The notes under the pieces: generated by a model | What the model was told of the DNA's origin: nothing | Seen by the model: only the letters and a program-made list of their open reading frames with translations | The model's database searches: none | In this document: in pieces, positions 10,550-20,982 of the stretch | How positions within the stretch are numbered: position 1 is the stretch's first letter | Layout of the letters: every line of letters starts with the position of its first letter | NCBI GenBank assembly: GCA_965279195.1 | Contig: CBDIHP010000031.1 | Span: forward strand, 62,001 to 126,000 | From: CBDIHP01 sp965279195 | Lineage (GTDB): Bacteria; Planctomycetota; Planctomycetia; Isosphaerales; Isosphaeraceae | DNA: 64,000 nucleotides | Direction of reading: 5' to 3' | Position numbers and translations under genes: made by a program

Positions 10550-10551
10550 AG

Positions 10552-11955
<1,404 letters not shown>

Positions 11956-12431
11956 GCCTGATCCTTTCGTCCGTCGTAACGAGCTGCCCAGCCACCCGAG
12001 CGAGGATGCGTCGCGGGGGCGGGACTTGGGCCGGGAGGGGGGTCCGAGGGCGCCGCCGGCCCGGAGGCGAGCTGGATCCCGGGGACCGAGAAAGGGACGG
12101 CGGAAGGCCAACCGTTCCAGGCGTCATGCTGACGGGAGGGGTCCCGACCTCGGCCGCCCGACCCGAGAACCGAAGGAAAGGTCGATTGCCCCTCGAACTG
12201 GCCGCCAACGTCCCATTCTAGAATACCGACCGGGTCAACGCAAGGTCGCCGGATTCGCGCGGAGGACCCTCCCATCCCCCGACTCGCGGGGGAGGCGACG
12301 CCCTCGGCGGGCATCGCGACCGCACGGGAAGGTCTCAGGTTCGCGCGTCGATTCCGGGCCTGCGATGAAGATCGGGGGGCGGGGAGGACGGACTTAACCC
12401 CCCGAGCCCCGGCCGACGGCCGGCCCCCGTT
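11956..12431. other. 476-base intergenic region upstream of clpX
   Basis: No supported gene on either strand. It separates clpX from the chemoreceptor gene, both on the minus strand. It is mostly GC-rich low-complexity sequence, with one AT-richer island at 12210-12240 that holds the promoter candidate given separately. Open frames crossing it are continuations of the GC-biased clpX frames. Confidence 0.5.
12215..12243 (-). promoter_or_regulatory. Candidate clpX promoter
   Basis: On the minus strand, TTGCGT (12243-12238), a 17-base spacer and TAGAAT (12220-12215). The -10 matches consensus at five positions and the -35 at three. It sits in the only AT-rich island between the chemoreceptor and clpX, leaving a leader of about 260 bases. 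Confidence 0.35.
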
Positions 12432-14312
12432 TCAATCCGAACCGTTGCCGTCTTCGTCGCGGAAGGGCCAGGCGTCGCCCTCCCACGAATCCCCCGTCCG
12501 CGTCGCCCATCCCGGGGGGTTCGACTCCCGGGCGGGCACCTTCCGGGCGGGCCGGGCGGGGGTTCGCCCGCGGTTCGAGCGATGCGCGCCATGACCTCGC
12601 AGCGAGCCGGCGGGTCCGGACGTCGCGGCGGAGGTCGGGGCGGCCTCGTCCGCCTCCGGGAGGTCCGCGCTGTCGTCCGGATCGAAACGGAACCTCTGGA
12701 TCGTGCGGGTCATCTCCCCGGACATCTCGGAGAGTTCGGTCGCGGCGGTCTGCATCTGCGAGGCCCCCCGGCTGGTCTCTCGGGCCGACTCGGCGACCGA
12801 CTGGATGTTGCCGTTGATGCTCGCCATGCCGTTGGCGGCATGGGTCACGCTCCGGATGATCTCGTTGGTGGTCGAGGTCTGCTCCTCGACGGCGCTGGCG
12901 ATCGTGCCCTGGAGGTCGCTGATCTCGCCGATGATCTTGCAGACGTGGTCGATGGCACCCACCGCCGCGCCGGTGTCGCACTGGATGGTCTGGACCTTGC
13001 GGACGATCTCCTCGGTGGCCTTGGCGGTCTGCTTGGCCAGCTCCTTGACCTCGTTGGCGACGACGGCGAAGCCCTTGCCGGCCTCGCCGGCGCGGGCGGC
13101 CTCGATGGCGGCGTTGAGGGCCAGGAGGTTGGTCTGCTCGGCGATCGACGAGATGACCTTCACGACCGAGCCGATCTCGTCGCTGCTCCGGCCGAGCTGC
13201 TCGACCGTGGAGTTGGTCGAGTTCGCGAGCTGGACTGCATTGGACGCGACGCGCGCGGCCTCGGCCGAGTTCCGCGAGATCTCGTTGATGGTCGCGCCCA
13301 TCTCCTCGACGGCCGAGGTCACGGCCTGGACGCTGCCGTTGACATCGTTCGAGGAGTCCGAGACGACGCTCGCCTGGACCGAGGTCTCCTCGGCCGCGCC
13401 GGCCATCTGGAGGCCCAGGCCGCTCAGGTCCTCGGAGTTCCGCGCCAGCTGGGTGGAAAGCCGGCTCACCGAGCGTAGGGTCACGCCCATGTGATCGAGG
13501 GCCTGGTTGAGCGCGGCGGCCATGCGGCCGAATTCGTCGTTCGACACCCGCCCGAGTCGCGCGGTGAGGTCCCCCCTGCCGACGCGTTCCAGGACCGCGA
13601 GGGTCTCCCGCAGGGGGTTGGAGATCCCCCGGATCAGCATGAGCGACAGGGCGACCACGCAGGCGACCATGAGCCCCTTGAAGCAGAAGATGAAGGCGAC
13701 GCGTCGCGAGATCTCCGAGCCGGACTGCTGCTCGATCTCGGCGATCCGACGGTGACTCTGCTGGGTCAGCCTCTCGAGGAATTCCCTGGAATCCCGATAG
13801 AGGGGCTCCAGGACCGTGTCGCAGACCTTGCGCGAGGCCGCCCGATCGCGTTCGGCGACGGGGAGGAACTGGTCGGACCAGGCCCGCAGATACACATCCC
13901 CCTTGTGGAGGGCCGTCTCGACGAGTTCATTGATCGCGGGGTCACCCAGGTTGCGTTTCCGCCAGACCGAGGCCCGCTCTCCGAACTCCCGCTTCAATGC
14001 CCTGGCACGATCGAGGTATTCCGACGGCGATGTCCCCGGGGCGAGCGACACGATCTCATGCGTGACCAGGTGCAGCTCCAAGACGCTGGCGGCGGGCGGC
14101 AGGAAGTCCGCGGAGATGTCCTTCAGTTCGGAGATCTCCTGGTAGATCGGGCCGTTGACCTTGATGCGATCGAGCGACGTCGCGACGAAGATCCCGAATG
14201 CCGCGAACCCGGCCGCGAACAGGACCAACTGCAGATAGAGCTTCCGCCGGATCGTGAAGAAGGGCAATTTCGGATGGTGGTCCCGGTGGCTCCCGTCGAT
14301 CTCTGCACTCAT
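12432..14312 (-). CDS. Methyl-accepting chemotaxis protein
   Basis: A 626-residue transmembrane chemoreceptor that would signal to CheA/CheW. TM1 is at about 25-46 (LYLQLVLFAAGFAAFGIFVA), followed by an extracytoplasmic helical sensor region of about 180 residues, TM2 at about 226-248 (VAFIFCFKGLMVACVVALSL), a HAMP domain (RGISNPLRETLAVLERVGRGDLTARL), then the MA signalling domain. The hairpin tip (EQTNLLALNAAIEAARAGE, about 390-408) is intact. The C-terminus ends in a disordered Ala/Pro/Arg segment without an obvious CheR-binding pentapeptide. ATG 14312 has a strong GGAGGGGG site six bases upstream. No che genes adjoin it, so this is an orphan receptor. The ligand is unknown. Confidence 0.94.
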   Translation of the reverse strand: MSAEIDGSHRDHHPKLPFFTIRRKLYLQLVLFAAGFAAFGIFVATSLDRIKVNGPIYQEISELKDISADFLPPAASVLELHLVTHEIVSLAPGTSPSEYLDRARALKREFGERASVWRKRNLGDPAINELVETALHKGDVYLRAWSDQFLPVAERDRAASRKVCDTVLEPLYRDSREFLERLTQQSHRRIAEIEQQSGSEISRRVAFIFCFKGLMVACVVALSLMLIRGISNPLRETLAVLERVGRGDLTARLGRVSNDEFGRMAAALNQALDHMGVTLRSVSRLSTQLARNSEDLSGLGLQMAGAAEETSVQASVVSDSSNDVNGSVQAVTSAVEEMGATINEISRNSAEAARVASNAVQLANSTNSTVEQLGRSSDEIGSVVKVISSIAEQTNLLALNAAIEAARAGEAGKGFAVVANEVKELAKQTAKATEEIVRKVQTIQCDTGAAVGAIDHVCKIIGEISDLQGTIASAVEEQTSTTNEIIRSVTHAANGMASINGNIQSVAESARETSRGASQMQTAATELSEMSGEMTRTIQRFRFDPDDSADLPEADEAAPTSAATSGPAGSLRGHGAHRSNRGRTPARPARKVPARESNPPGWATRTGDSWEGDAWPFRDEDGNGSD

Positions 14313-14509
14313 CTCTCCCCCTCCGGTGGACGTCGACACGGTTGTGGTGGATCGGGCGCGGGGCGGCGGAGTTCGCGGCCCGTGCGGCCTCGCGCGTATG
14401 GTTGCGTGCGGGCCGTCGACCCGTTCTCCCCTACAACACTGATAGGTCACATTCGGGGGCCTGGCCCGAGGTCGGCGTCATTTTCCAACGCGAAGGGGAT
14501 CGAATGGAC

Positions 14510-14548
14510 AAAAAGAAACGCCCCGGGACGGAAGCCGCCCGGGGCGTT
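14510..14548 (-). terminator. Rho-independent terminator for the 14584-16026 gene
   Basis: Read on the minus strand, AACGCCCCGGG pairs with its complement across a ten-base loop (14538-14548 with 14517-14527) and runs straight into a T-rich tract (bases 14518-14510, TTTCTTTTT). It is a textbook intrinsic terminator 36 bases after the stop codon. Confidence 0.85.
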
Positions 14549-14583
14549 GCGATCGGATCGGACTGGTTGCGGCCTCTCAAGGA

Positions 14584-16026
14584 CTACTGGATCCCCTGGC
14601 GGATCTGCTCCTTGCTCCGGTTCTGTTCGATCGCCGCGGCCAGGCCCTCGGCCAGCTTGCGATTGAGGATCGAGCGGAGTTCGGGGGACGACTCCTGGGC
14701 GATCCAGGCCCTCGCGGACGCCGCGAGGCCGCGGCGGCCCTGGGACTCGGCGACGGCGGACAGCGCCAGGAGCTTCCGCTGGGGATGGTCGAAGGTCACC
14801 ACGCAGGCGCGGGCGTCCTCGAATCGACCCACCGAGATCAGGCTGTCGATGAGCACGTTATTGAGGATGTCGCGGGGATCCTCCTGCGGGATCATCGCGA
14901 CGGTCCGGGCGGCCTCGGAGTAGGTGGCCGTCGAATCCGGGCCCCGGTCCTGGATGGCCTGGTTCTCGGCGATCCGGATCAGGGCGTCGACCCTCGCCTC
15001 GGCCTGGGGGATCATCCGCGCCACCTGGATGGCGCGGTCGAACTGGGCCGAGATCGCGGCGTTGGTCACCACCGAGATCAGGGCCCGGTCGCGGAACAGC
15101 GGGCGGTCGATCTCCATCGCGTGCACCGACGCCTCGACCAGGAGGTCGTCGCTGTACTTCCGGAGCCTGGGCGACAGCTTCTCGGGGGCCGGCCGGCCGC
15201 CGTCACGCCGACCGACCGGGTCGACGATGAGGTTCTGGCTCGAGAAGCTCTGGCTCTCGACGACCCGATAGATCGTCTCGGTCCGGGTGGTCGGGCTCTG
15301 GATCTCGCGGGAGACTTCGAGGGTCCGGTCCCAGATCAGTCGGGCATTCTGGAGGCGCTTGGGCTGGTCGGGCGGCGGCGATGGCTTGACGGGGCTGGAG
15401 GGGTCGCTGGCGGGGTCGTCGGCGGTCCCGGTGCGGATCAGCTCCTCGGCGAGCGCCAGGGCCGAGGTCACGATGGCGGTGATCCGCTGGTCGCGGACCA
15501 GGGGATTGGTCACGAGCCGGGCGGACTGCATGGCCTCGACGAGGGCATCGCGGGCGTCGTCGGGCTGCCCGGCGAAGATCGAGGTCCGCGCCAGGCGTTC
15601 GAGCGCGAAGGACCGCTCGCCGGGGTCGGTGATCGCTCGGGCGTCGGCCAGCATCGACTTGCTGACCTGGGTCGGGTCGCTCGGGCCGACCGGCGTGCTG
15701 TCGGGCGGGAGGGGCGGGATCTGGGTGCCGTAGCCCTGGCCGCCGCCCAGGGACGGGCGGTTCAGCCCGGTCTCCCGGCCGGTCCCGGTGGTGCCCAGGC
15801 CGCTGCCCGATTCCTGGCCTGTCCCCGTCCCCGTGCCCGAGCCCGAGGAGATCGGGGCGCCGGTGTTCTGGGCCGTCGCGGGGCCGGCGAAGGAGAGCCC
15901 CAGCGCCAGGCCGAGTCCGAGGGAGAGGGGGATCCTGGCGGTCGTTGTGGATATCAGGAGGCCGCGACGACGGGCGATCATCTCGCGCGGAGCCGGGCCG
16001 TGGTGTCGGGAAGGCGTCAGGTTCAT
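14584..16026 (-). CDS. Secreted helical-repeat protein, function unknown
   Basis: Not recognised. It has 480 residues with an N-terminal export signal: Arg-rich n-region, then PLSLGLGLALGLSFAGPATA with cleavage after ATA. A Gly/Ser/Thr-rich stretch follows (about 50-105), including a GTGTGTGQ-like repeat. The remaining 370 residues are alpha-helical and repeat-like, with several copies of an ALIRIAENQA / ALERLARTSI-type pattern. This recalls TPR/Sel1-like or HEAT-like solenoids used for protein binding. Two starts are possible, ATG 16026 and ATG 15981. Both keep the signal peptide and neither has a clear Shine-Dalgarno. It is an isolated transcription unit with a terminator downstream. Confidence 0.8.
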   Translation of the reverse strand: MNLTPSRHHGPAPREMIARRRGLLISTTTARIPLSLGLGLALGLSFAGPATAQNTGAPISSGSGTGTGTGQESGSGLGTTGTGRETGLNRPSLGGGQGYGTQIPPLPPDSTPVGPSDPTQVSKSMLADARAITDPGERSFALERLARTSIFAGQPDDARDALVEAMQSARLVTNPLVRDQRITAIVTSALALAEELIRTGTADDPASDPSSPVKPSPPPDQPKRLQNARLIWDRTLEVSREIQSPTTRTETIYRVVESQSFSSQNLIVDPVGRRDGGRPAPEKLSPRLRKYSDDLLVEASVHAMEIDRPLFRDRALISVVTNAAISAQFDRAIQVARMIPQAEARVDALIRIAENQAIQDRGPDSTATYSEAARTVAMIPQEDPRDILNNVLIDSLISVGRFEDARACVVTFDHPQRKLLALSAVAESQGRRGLAASARAWIAQESSPELRSILNRKLAEGLAAAIEQNRSKEQIRQGIQ

Positions 16027-16244
16027 GGATGCCGAGCCTCGGCGGAACCGTTCGGTCGAAGGTGGAGGCCGGCCCCGTTGACGACGCGCCGCGCCGCGAC
16101 GGGACCGATCGAAGCATTCCCCGCGAACCCCGCCCGGTCAAGCCGGCGACTTGAGCCCGCGTCGTCACCCCGCCGCAGATTCCGCACCCTCAAGCATCTC
16201 GCCCCGCGCGACCGCCCCGACCGCGCGACTCGCGCGTGGCCCGA

Positions 16245-17543
16245 TCAGGATTCCATGGCGAAGATCCGCCGGGGGTTCTCCAGCAGGACCAGCCGGGCGA
16301 GGTCGAGCGCCTGGCTCTCGCTCCAGCCCCGCCCCCGGATGCACTCCTCGGCCAGGGTCTCGGCCAGGATCCGGCGATACATGTTGAACTTCGGGAGGAT
16401 GAACTCCAGCTTGTAGGCGTCGGAGTAGTACCCCACCTGCTTCACCTTGGGCACCGCCTGGAGCCGGGCTTTGAGGTCCGCCGCGATGAACGCCGGGATG
16501 TTCGAGTACCACCAATGGCCCAGCGGCACGACGTTCGGGAAGATCCACGAGAACGCCACGAGTTCCCCGCCGGCGTCCGGCGACAGGGTCGAGACCGGGA
16601 ACGTCACGTTCGGGAAGTGGTTGAACAGGCCGGCGTAGTCGTTCAGGCTGACGCGGCGATCGAACAGGTCGCGGCCCCCGGCGACGCCCGCCGGATAGAC
16701 GTTGCGGATCGGGCCGATCATGAGGTCGAACGGCAGCGAGTGATCGGCGCAGAACTCCGCGAGCATCCAGAAGACCGACTGGCGGATCTCCTGATGCTCC
16801 TCGGGCCGCAAATCCATCTGGTGCAAGGCCCGGCGGATCGGCGTGACCGCCTTCTTCGGGGTCGCCGGCAGGGGGACGAAGTCCGGCGGCAGGCTGATCG
16901 CGCAGGCGCGGACGCCCTTCGCGATGAACCGGTCGAAGAGGACGCCGATCGCCTTCTTCAGGCTGGCGGAATCCTGCACGTCGACGCCAGTCGACCTCTT
17001 GAGGCGCTCGATCGTCGAGGGCAGATGCAGCTTGAGGACGAGGTCGTCGGTCCGGAGGCAGGGGACGTACTGTTTCGTGTCCCAGCCTTCGAGGGGGTCG
17101 TCGAAGTCGTTGGTGAGGAAGACGGCCTCGAGGCCGGTGATGTCCCAAACCTTCTTATCCCAGGCGGCGCCATCCTTCTCGTGGTCGGCCCGGTCGTAGA
17201 GGGCGTCGATGGACTTCGCGTCGATCGCCTGCCCGGTGAAGCCGTGGAAGGTTGCGGCGATCTCGTAGAGCCAGGACGACTGGATGGTGTTGTCGATCCG
17301 GTCGAGAAATCCGGCGAGGTTCCTGGCCCGGGTGCGCGGGTCGAGTTCGGGGGCGACGAGCTTCGCGGGCATCCCGGCCGAGTGGGCGAGTTCGGTATAA
17401 TAGTGATAGCCGAGCACCTCGTCGAAGTTGCGAGAGGCGGGCCGGTGTGGGTCGATGTGGGAATGCGGGTCGTAGATCGGCCAGCTCCGCAGCTCGTCGA
17501 AAAGGGCGCGGGCGGTCGGGTCGTGCGGGACGATCGTCTTCAT
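16245..17543 (-). CDS. Glucuronate isomerase (UxaC)-family amidohydrolase
   Basis: A 432-residue TIM-barrel amidohydrolase-superfamily protein. It resembles uronate isomerases, which convert glucuronate/galacturonate to fructuronate/tagaturonate without hydrolysis. The metal-site motif at strand 1 is visible (YDPHSHIDPHRPA, His26 and His28 by count), as are the UxaC-like segments HWWYSNIPAFI and WSESQALDLARLVLLENPRRIF. The length is slightly short of E. coli UxaC (about 470). ATG 17543 gives an N-terminus that starts where family members do (MKTIVPHDPTARALFDEL). No other hexuronate-catabolism gene (uxaB, uxuA, kdgK) is nearby, so the exact substrate is uncertain. Planctomycetes carry several paralogues of this type. 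Confidence 0.85.
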   Translation of the reverse strand: MKTIVPHDPTARALFDELRSWPIYDPHSHIDPHRPASRNFDEVLGYHYYTELAHSAGMPAKLVAPELDPRTRARNLAGFLDRIDNTIQSSWLYEIAATFHGFTGQAIDAKSIDALYDRADHEKDGAAWDKKVWDITGLEAVFLTNDFDDPLEGWDTKQYVPCLRTDDLVLKLHLPSTIERLKRSTGVDVQDSASLKKAIGVLFDRFIAKGVRACAISLPPDFVPLPATPKKAVTPIRRALHQMDLRPEEHQEIRQSVFWMLAEFCADHSLPFDLMIGPIRNVYPAGVAGGRDLFDRRVSLNDYAGLFNHFPNVTFPVSTLSPDAGGELVAFSWIFPNVVPLGHWWYSNIPAFIAADLKARLQAVPKVKQVGYYSDAYKLEFILPKFNMYRRILAETLAEECIRGRGWSESQALDLARLVLLENPRRIFAMES

Positions 17544-17657
17544 CGAGTCGGCTCGGCTACGGGCTACCCCAGGAATCGGTCGGTCGGGGCGACCGCCCAA
17601 GGCTAGTCGACGGCCGTTCCATCACGCAAGAGGCGGCCCCGGCCGTTCCGACCAGGC

Positions 17658-18440
17658 ATGAACCGGCCCCGGATCCTCATCACCTCGGGCGGCACCTCCG
17701 CACCGATCGACGACATCCGCACCATCACCAACACCTCCACCGGCCGGTTCGGCTCGGCGCTCGCCGAGGCCGCCCTGGAGTCGGGCGGTTGCGTCACGTA
17801 CCTGCACGCCCCGTCCGCGCTGACCCCGTACACCCGGCTCGCCCGGTTCGACCTGGATTCGGACGATCCGGCCGCCGAGTTCCGACGCCTGGACTCGCTC
17901 CGCGAACGATGGCTGGCGTCCCGCGAGCGTTTGCGGTGCGTCCCACTCCGCGATGGGACGGTCCCGGAATACTCCGCGACTCTGGAACGCCTGCTCCGCA
18001 CGCAAGGATTCGACGTCGTCTTCCTCGCCATGGCCGTGTCGGACTACGCTCCCGAGCCCCAGCCGGGCAAGCTCGACTCGGATCCCGAGACCCTGACCAT
18101 CGCCTGCCGACGCCAGCCGAAGGTGATCCGCTCCGTCCGCGACTGGACGCCTGGCGCGTTCGTCGTCGGATTCAAGCTCCTCTCGGGCGTCCCGGAGCCC
18201 GAGCTGATCGCCGAGGCCGAACGCGCCTGCGAGGTCAACCGGGCCGACCTGACGATCGCCAACGACATGACCACGGTCCGCGAAGGCCGGCACACCGTCC
18301 ACCTCGTCCGCCCCGGCCACCCCGCCGAACGCATCGGCCCCGGCCTCGATATGCCGACGCAGGTCCTCCGACGCACGCTGGAGTTCCTTGCCGAACGCGG
18401 GAACAATAACCAGGCTCCGAACAAGTCCACCGGGTGTTGA
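17658..18440 (+). CDS. Stand-alone CoaB-like phosphopantothenate-cysteine ligase domain protein
   Basis: A 260-residue protein matching the C-terminal (CoaB) half of bifunctional Dfp/CoaBC, which joins cysteine to 4'-phosphopantothenate using CTP. Signature elements are ILITSGGTSAPIDDIRTITN followed by TSTGRFGSALAE (nucleotide site), LAMAVSDYAPEP, and FKLLSGVPEPELIAEAE. The flavin decarboxylase (CoaC) half is absent, so this is a monofunctional ligase or a paralogue with another role. The first ATG is at 17658 and the upstream UxaC-family gene is divergent. It is followed after 31 bases by an acyltransferase gene on the same strand, possibly co-transcribed. Whether a full coaBC exists elsewhere in the genome is not visible. 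Confidence 0.82.
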   Translation: MNRPRILITSGGTSAPIDDIRTITNTSTGRFGSALAEAALESGGCVTYLHAPSALTPYTRLARFDLDSDDPAAEFRRLDSLRERWLASRERLRCVPLRDGTVPEYSATLERLLRTQGFDVVFLAMAVSDYAPEPQPGKLDSDPETLTIACRRQPKVIRSVRDWTPGAFVVGFKLLSGVPEPELIAEAERACEVNRADLTIANDMTTVREGRHTVHLVRPGHPAERIGPGLDMPTQVLRRTLEFLAERGNNNQAPNKSTGC

Positions 18441-18471
18441 CCCGTTTGGGGCTGACTCCTCCGAGCCATTC

Positions 18472-19650
18472 ATGACCAACCATCCACCACCCATCACCCA
18501 TCTCTCCGAATTCCCCTCGCGGAATTATTTCCCCGAGCTGGACGGGCTGCGGTTCTTCGCGTTCCTCCTGGTGTTCTGCTTCCACGGTGGGTTCCCCGGG
18601 CTCGCGCTGCGAGAGATGGTCGGGGCGACGGCGGCGAGGGCGTTGCGCGAGCACGGATGGGCCGGGGTGCAACTGTTCTTCATCCTCAGCGGGTTCCTGA
18701 TCACGACCCTGCTGCTGAGGGAGGAGGCGAAGTTCGGGCGGGTGGATCTGAAGGCGTTCTGGGTGCGTCGGATCTTGAGGATCTGGCCGCTCTATTATGT
18801 GATCGTCCTGATCGGATTCTTCGTCCTCCCCCTCCTCGACCACACCTTCGGGACCTCCGACTGGGCCGCGATGCTTAGCCTGCAGATCGGCTGGTTCGCG
18901 ACGTTCCTCGCCAACTGGTCGATGTCGATCATCGGCCCGGTGCGCTACGACGCCCTCACGGTGCTCTGGAGCGTCTGCGTCGAGGAGCAGTTCTACATCC
19001 TCGCACCCTTCCTGATGATCGCCGTGCCGAGGCGGGGGCGGGTCCCGCTCGTGTTGCTGCTGATGGGACTGGCCGTGGCGGGCCGGGCCTGCGCGGCGAA
19101 GCTCGTCGCCGACCGCGTCTACGGGCCGCTGTTCTTCCAGTGGAACACGGTGACGCAGCTCGATACGTTGCTGAGCGGGGTCCTGCTCGCCCTGGTCTTC
19201 CACGATCGCCCCCCGGGCTCGCGGGCCTCGACGCTGGCCGGCTGGTGGCAGTGGATCCTGGCGATCGGGGGCCTCTGGTTCTTCACCCGACCGGGACTGG
19301 CGAAGGGGCCGATCTGGCGCCAGACGTTCGACTTCGTCGGCCTCTGGATCATCGGCACGGGCATCGTCGCCCTGCCGGTGGTCCGCGACGGCTGGTTCCG
19401 CAGGTTCCTGGCCCTGCCCCGGCTCGTCTGGCTGGGGCGGATCAGCTATGGGTTGTACATGTATCACGAGATCGCGTTCGTGATCCGGACCTGGTTCCCG
19501 TTCCCCTGGGTGCCGTTCTACGAACCCGTGCTGGGGTTCCAGGCCCTGGCCATCACCATCGGCCTCGCGTGGGCCTCCTACCGCTGGATCGAGGAGCCCT
19601 TCCTGCGGCTCAAGGGCCGATTCACCCGCGTCGCATCCAGACCCTTGTAG
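18472..19650 (+). CDS. Acyltransferase family 3 (OafA/YrhL-type) membrane protein
   Basis: A 392-residue integral membrane O-acyltransferase of the type that acetylates surface sugars or peptidoglycan. The family hallmark (ELDGLRFFAFLLVFCFHGG) comes just after a short N-terminus and supplies the conserved His. The RR-rich loop (LKAFWVRRILRIWPLYY) and about ten hydrophobic segments follow (for example FFILSGFLITTLLL, ILAIGGLWFF, FQALAITIGLAWASY), ending at the usual basic tail. ATG 18472 is chosen because the family N-terminus begins there; the frame runs upstream into the coaB-like gene. No SGNH domain is fused. The TAG stop codon is formed by the first bases of an inverted-repeat element. 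Confidence 0.9.
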   Translation: MTNHPPPITHLSEFPSRNYFPELDGLRFFAFLLVFCFHGGFPGLALREMVGATAARALREHGWAGVQLFFILSGFLITTLLLREEAKFGRVDLKAFWVRRILRIWPLYYVIVLIGFFVLPLLDHTFGTSDWAAMLSLQIGWFATFLANWSMSIIGPVRYDALTVLWSVCVEEQFYILAPFLMIAVPRRGRVPLVLLLMGLAVAGRACAAKLVADRVYGPLFFQWNTVTQLDTLLSGVLLALVFHDRPPGSRASTLAGWWQWILAIGGLWFFTRPGLAKGPIWRQTFDFVGLWIIGTGIVALPVVRDGWFRRFLALPRLVWLGRISYGLYMYHEIAFVIRTWFPFPWVPFYEPVLGFQALAITIGLAWASYRWIEEPFLRLKGRFTRVASRPL

Positions 19651-19799
19651 GGTGTGGTGCCACGCGATCGGGATGATCGCGTCCACCGCACCCGAGGGAC
19701 GCCTCGGGCATCAGACAAACAGGACATCAGGCTGCCGAGCCATGGCTGACGTGGGTGCGGAGCCTCGCATCCCGTTGGTCCGCGTGGCACCACACCCTA
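19648..19799. repeat. 152-base inverted-repeat element supplying both flanking stop codons
   Basis: A perfect 19-base terminal inverted repeat: TAGGGTGTGGTGCCACGCG at 19648-19666 and its complement at 19781-19799. The outermost TAG on each strand is the stop codon of the convergent acyltransferase and aminotransferase genes. The inner right part (19754-19800) is nearly the same as 26131-26177. It is non-coding and probably a MITE-like or REP-like element that can also act as a terminator. Confidence 0.75.
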
Positions 19800-20900
19800 C
19801 ACGAGCGACTTCAGCACGTTCAGGCCGCGTTCCAGCGTGCGGTCGTCCACGGCGTAGGAGATCCGGAAGTGGGTGTCCCGTCCGCTGAAGACGTTGCCGG
19901 GGATGATCAAAAGTTCGTTGGCGATCGCCTCGGCGACGAACTCGCTCGCCGTACCGCGAGGGGACTTGATGAAGGCGTAGAAAGCCCCCTCAGGCCGGTT
20001 GAACTCGTAGCGGCCCGTCAGTGCGTCCACGACCTTGTCGCGCTTGCGGCGGTAGGCCTCGTTCTGGGCGGTGAGGTCCTGGTCGAGCGCGACAACGCCG
20101 GCCTTCTGGACGATGCTCGGGGCGCAGATGAAGCTGAACTGCTGGAGCTTGGCCATCTCCTGGATCAGCTTGCTCGGCCCGTGGCAGAACCCCAGCCGCC
20201 AGCCGGTCATGCCGTGGGCCTTGGAGAATCCGTCGACGACCATCACCTCGTCATTCCACGCCGCCGGGCCGGCGAACGGCCGGTCGTAGCAGAACGAGCG
20301 ATAGACCTCGTCGCTGATGATCAGGACGCCCCGCTCGCGGCAGAGCCCCGCCAGCGCCGCCATCTCCTCGGGCGTGGCGACGGCCCCCGTCGGGTTGTTC
20401 GGGCTGTTGACGATCAGGCACTTGGTCCGGGGCGTGATCGCCGCCGCGATCTTCTCGACGTCGATCCGGAAGTCCGGATACGTCTCGACGATGACCGACT
20501 TCCCCCCGGCCAGCGTGACCAGGTGGCGGTACATCACGAAGTACGGGTCGAGGAGGATGACCTCGTCGCCCGGGTCGACCACGCAGCAGATCGTGAGGAG
20601 CAGGGCGCCCGAGCTTCCGGAAGTGATGAGCACCTGGCGGTCGGCGTGCCGGAACTCGGCGTCGACCTCGGCCTGGATCTTGCCCCGGAGTTCGGGGATG
20701 CCCTGCGTCAGGGTGTAGGCGTTGAAGCCCGACTCGATCGCCTCGATCGCGGCGGCCTTGACCGGCGGGGCGACGTCGAAGTCGGGCAGGCCGATCGAGA
20801 GGTTGATCGGGTCCTTCATCGACTTCGCCATCTCGAACGCCTTGCGGATGCCCGAGGCATCGATGTGGCGCATCCGGTCGGCGATCCAGGCGTCATTCAC
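19797..20900 (-). CDS. Class I/II PLP-dependent aminotransferase
   Basis: A 367-residue fold-type I aminotransferase. The PLP lysine is Lys227 in GFSKAHGMTGWRLGF. Other anchors are SGSSGALLL (phosphate cup), NSPNNPTGAVA (Asn contacting PLP), IISDEVYRSF (Asp/Tyr), and a substrate Arg in FRISYAVDD. The subgroup resembles aspartate/aromatic or LL-diaminopimelate-like aminotransferases; the amino acid used cannot be told. The chosen start is GTG 20900, because GGGAG precedes it by about nine bases and the protein then begins at the usual position. An alternative ATG at 20963 adds 21 residues without similarity. The stop lies within the inverted-repeat element shared with the convergent neighbour. 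Confidence 0.92.
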   Translation of the reverse strand: MNDAWIADRMRHIDASGIRKAFEMAKSMKDPINLSIGLPDFDVAPPVKAAAIEAIESGFNAYTLTQGIPELRGKIQAEVDAEFRHADRQVLITSGSSGALLLTICCVVDPGDEVILLDPYFVMYRHLVTLAGGKSVIVETYPDFRIDVEKIAAAITPRTKCLIVNSPNNPTGAVATPEEMAALAGLCRERGVLIISDEVYRSFCYDRPFAGPAAWNDEVMVVDGFSKAHGMTGWRLGFCHGPSKLIQEMAKLQQFSFICAPSIVQKAGVVALDQDLTAQNEAYRRKRDKVVDALTGRYEFNRPEGAFYAFIKSPRGTASEFVAEAIANELLIIPGNVFSGRDTHFRISYAVDDRTLERGLNVLKSLV

Positions 20901-20982
20901 GGCGCGAACTCCCGGCGGGGTTGGCTCTGATCGAACAAGTGGAGGCGGGTCAGCCTCCATCATCGGCCAACCCGCCCGGAAT

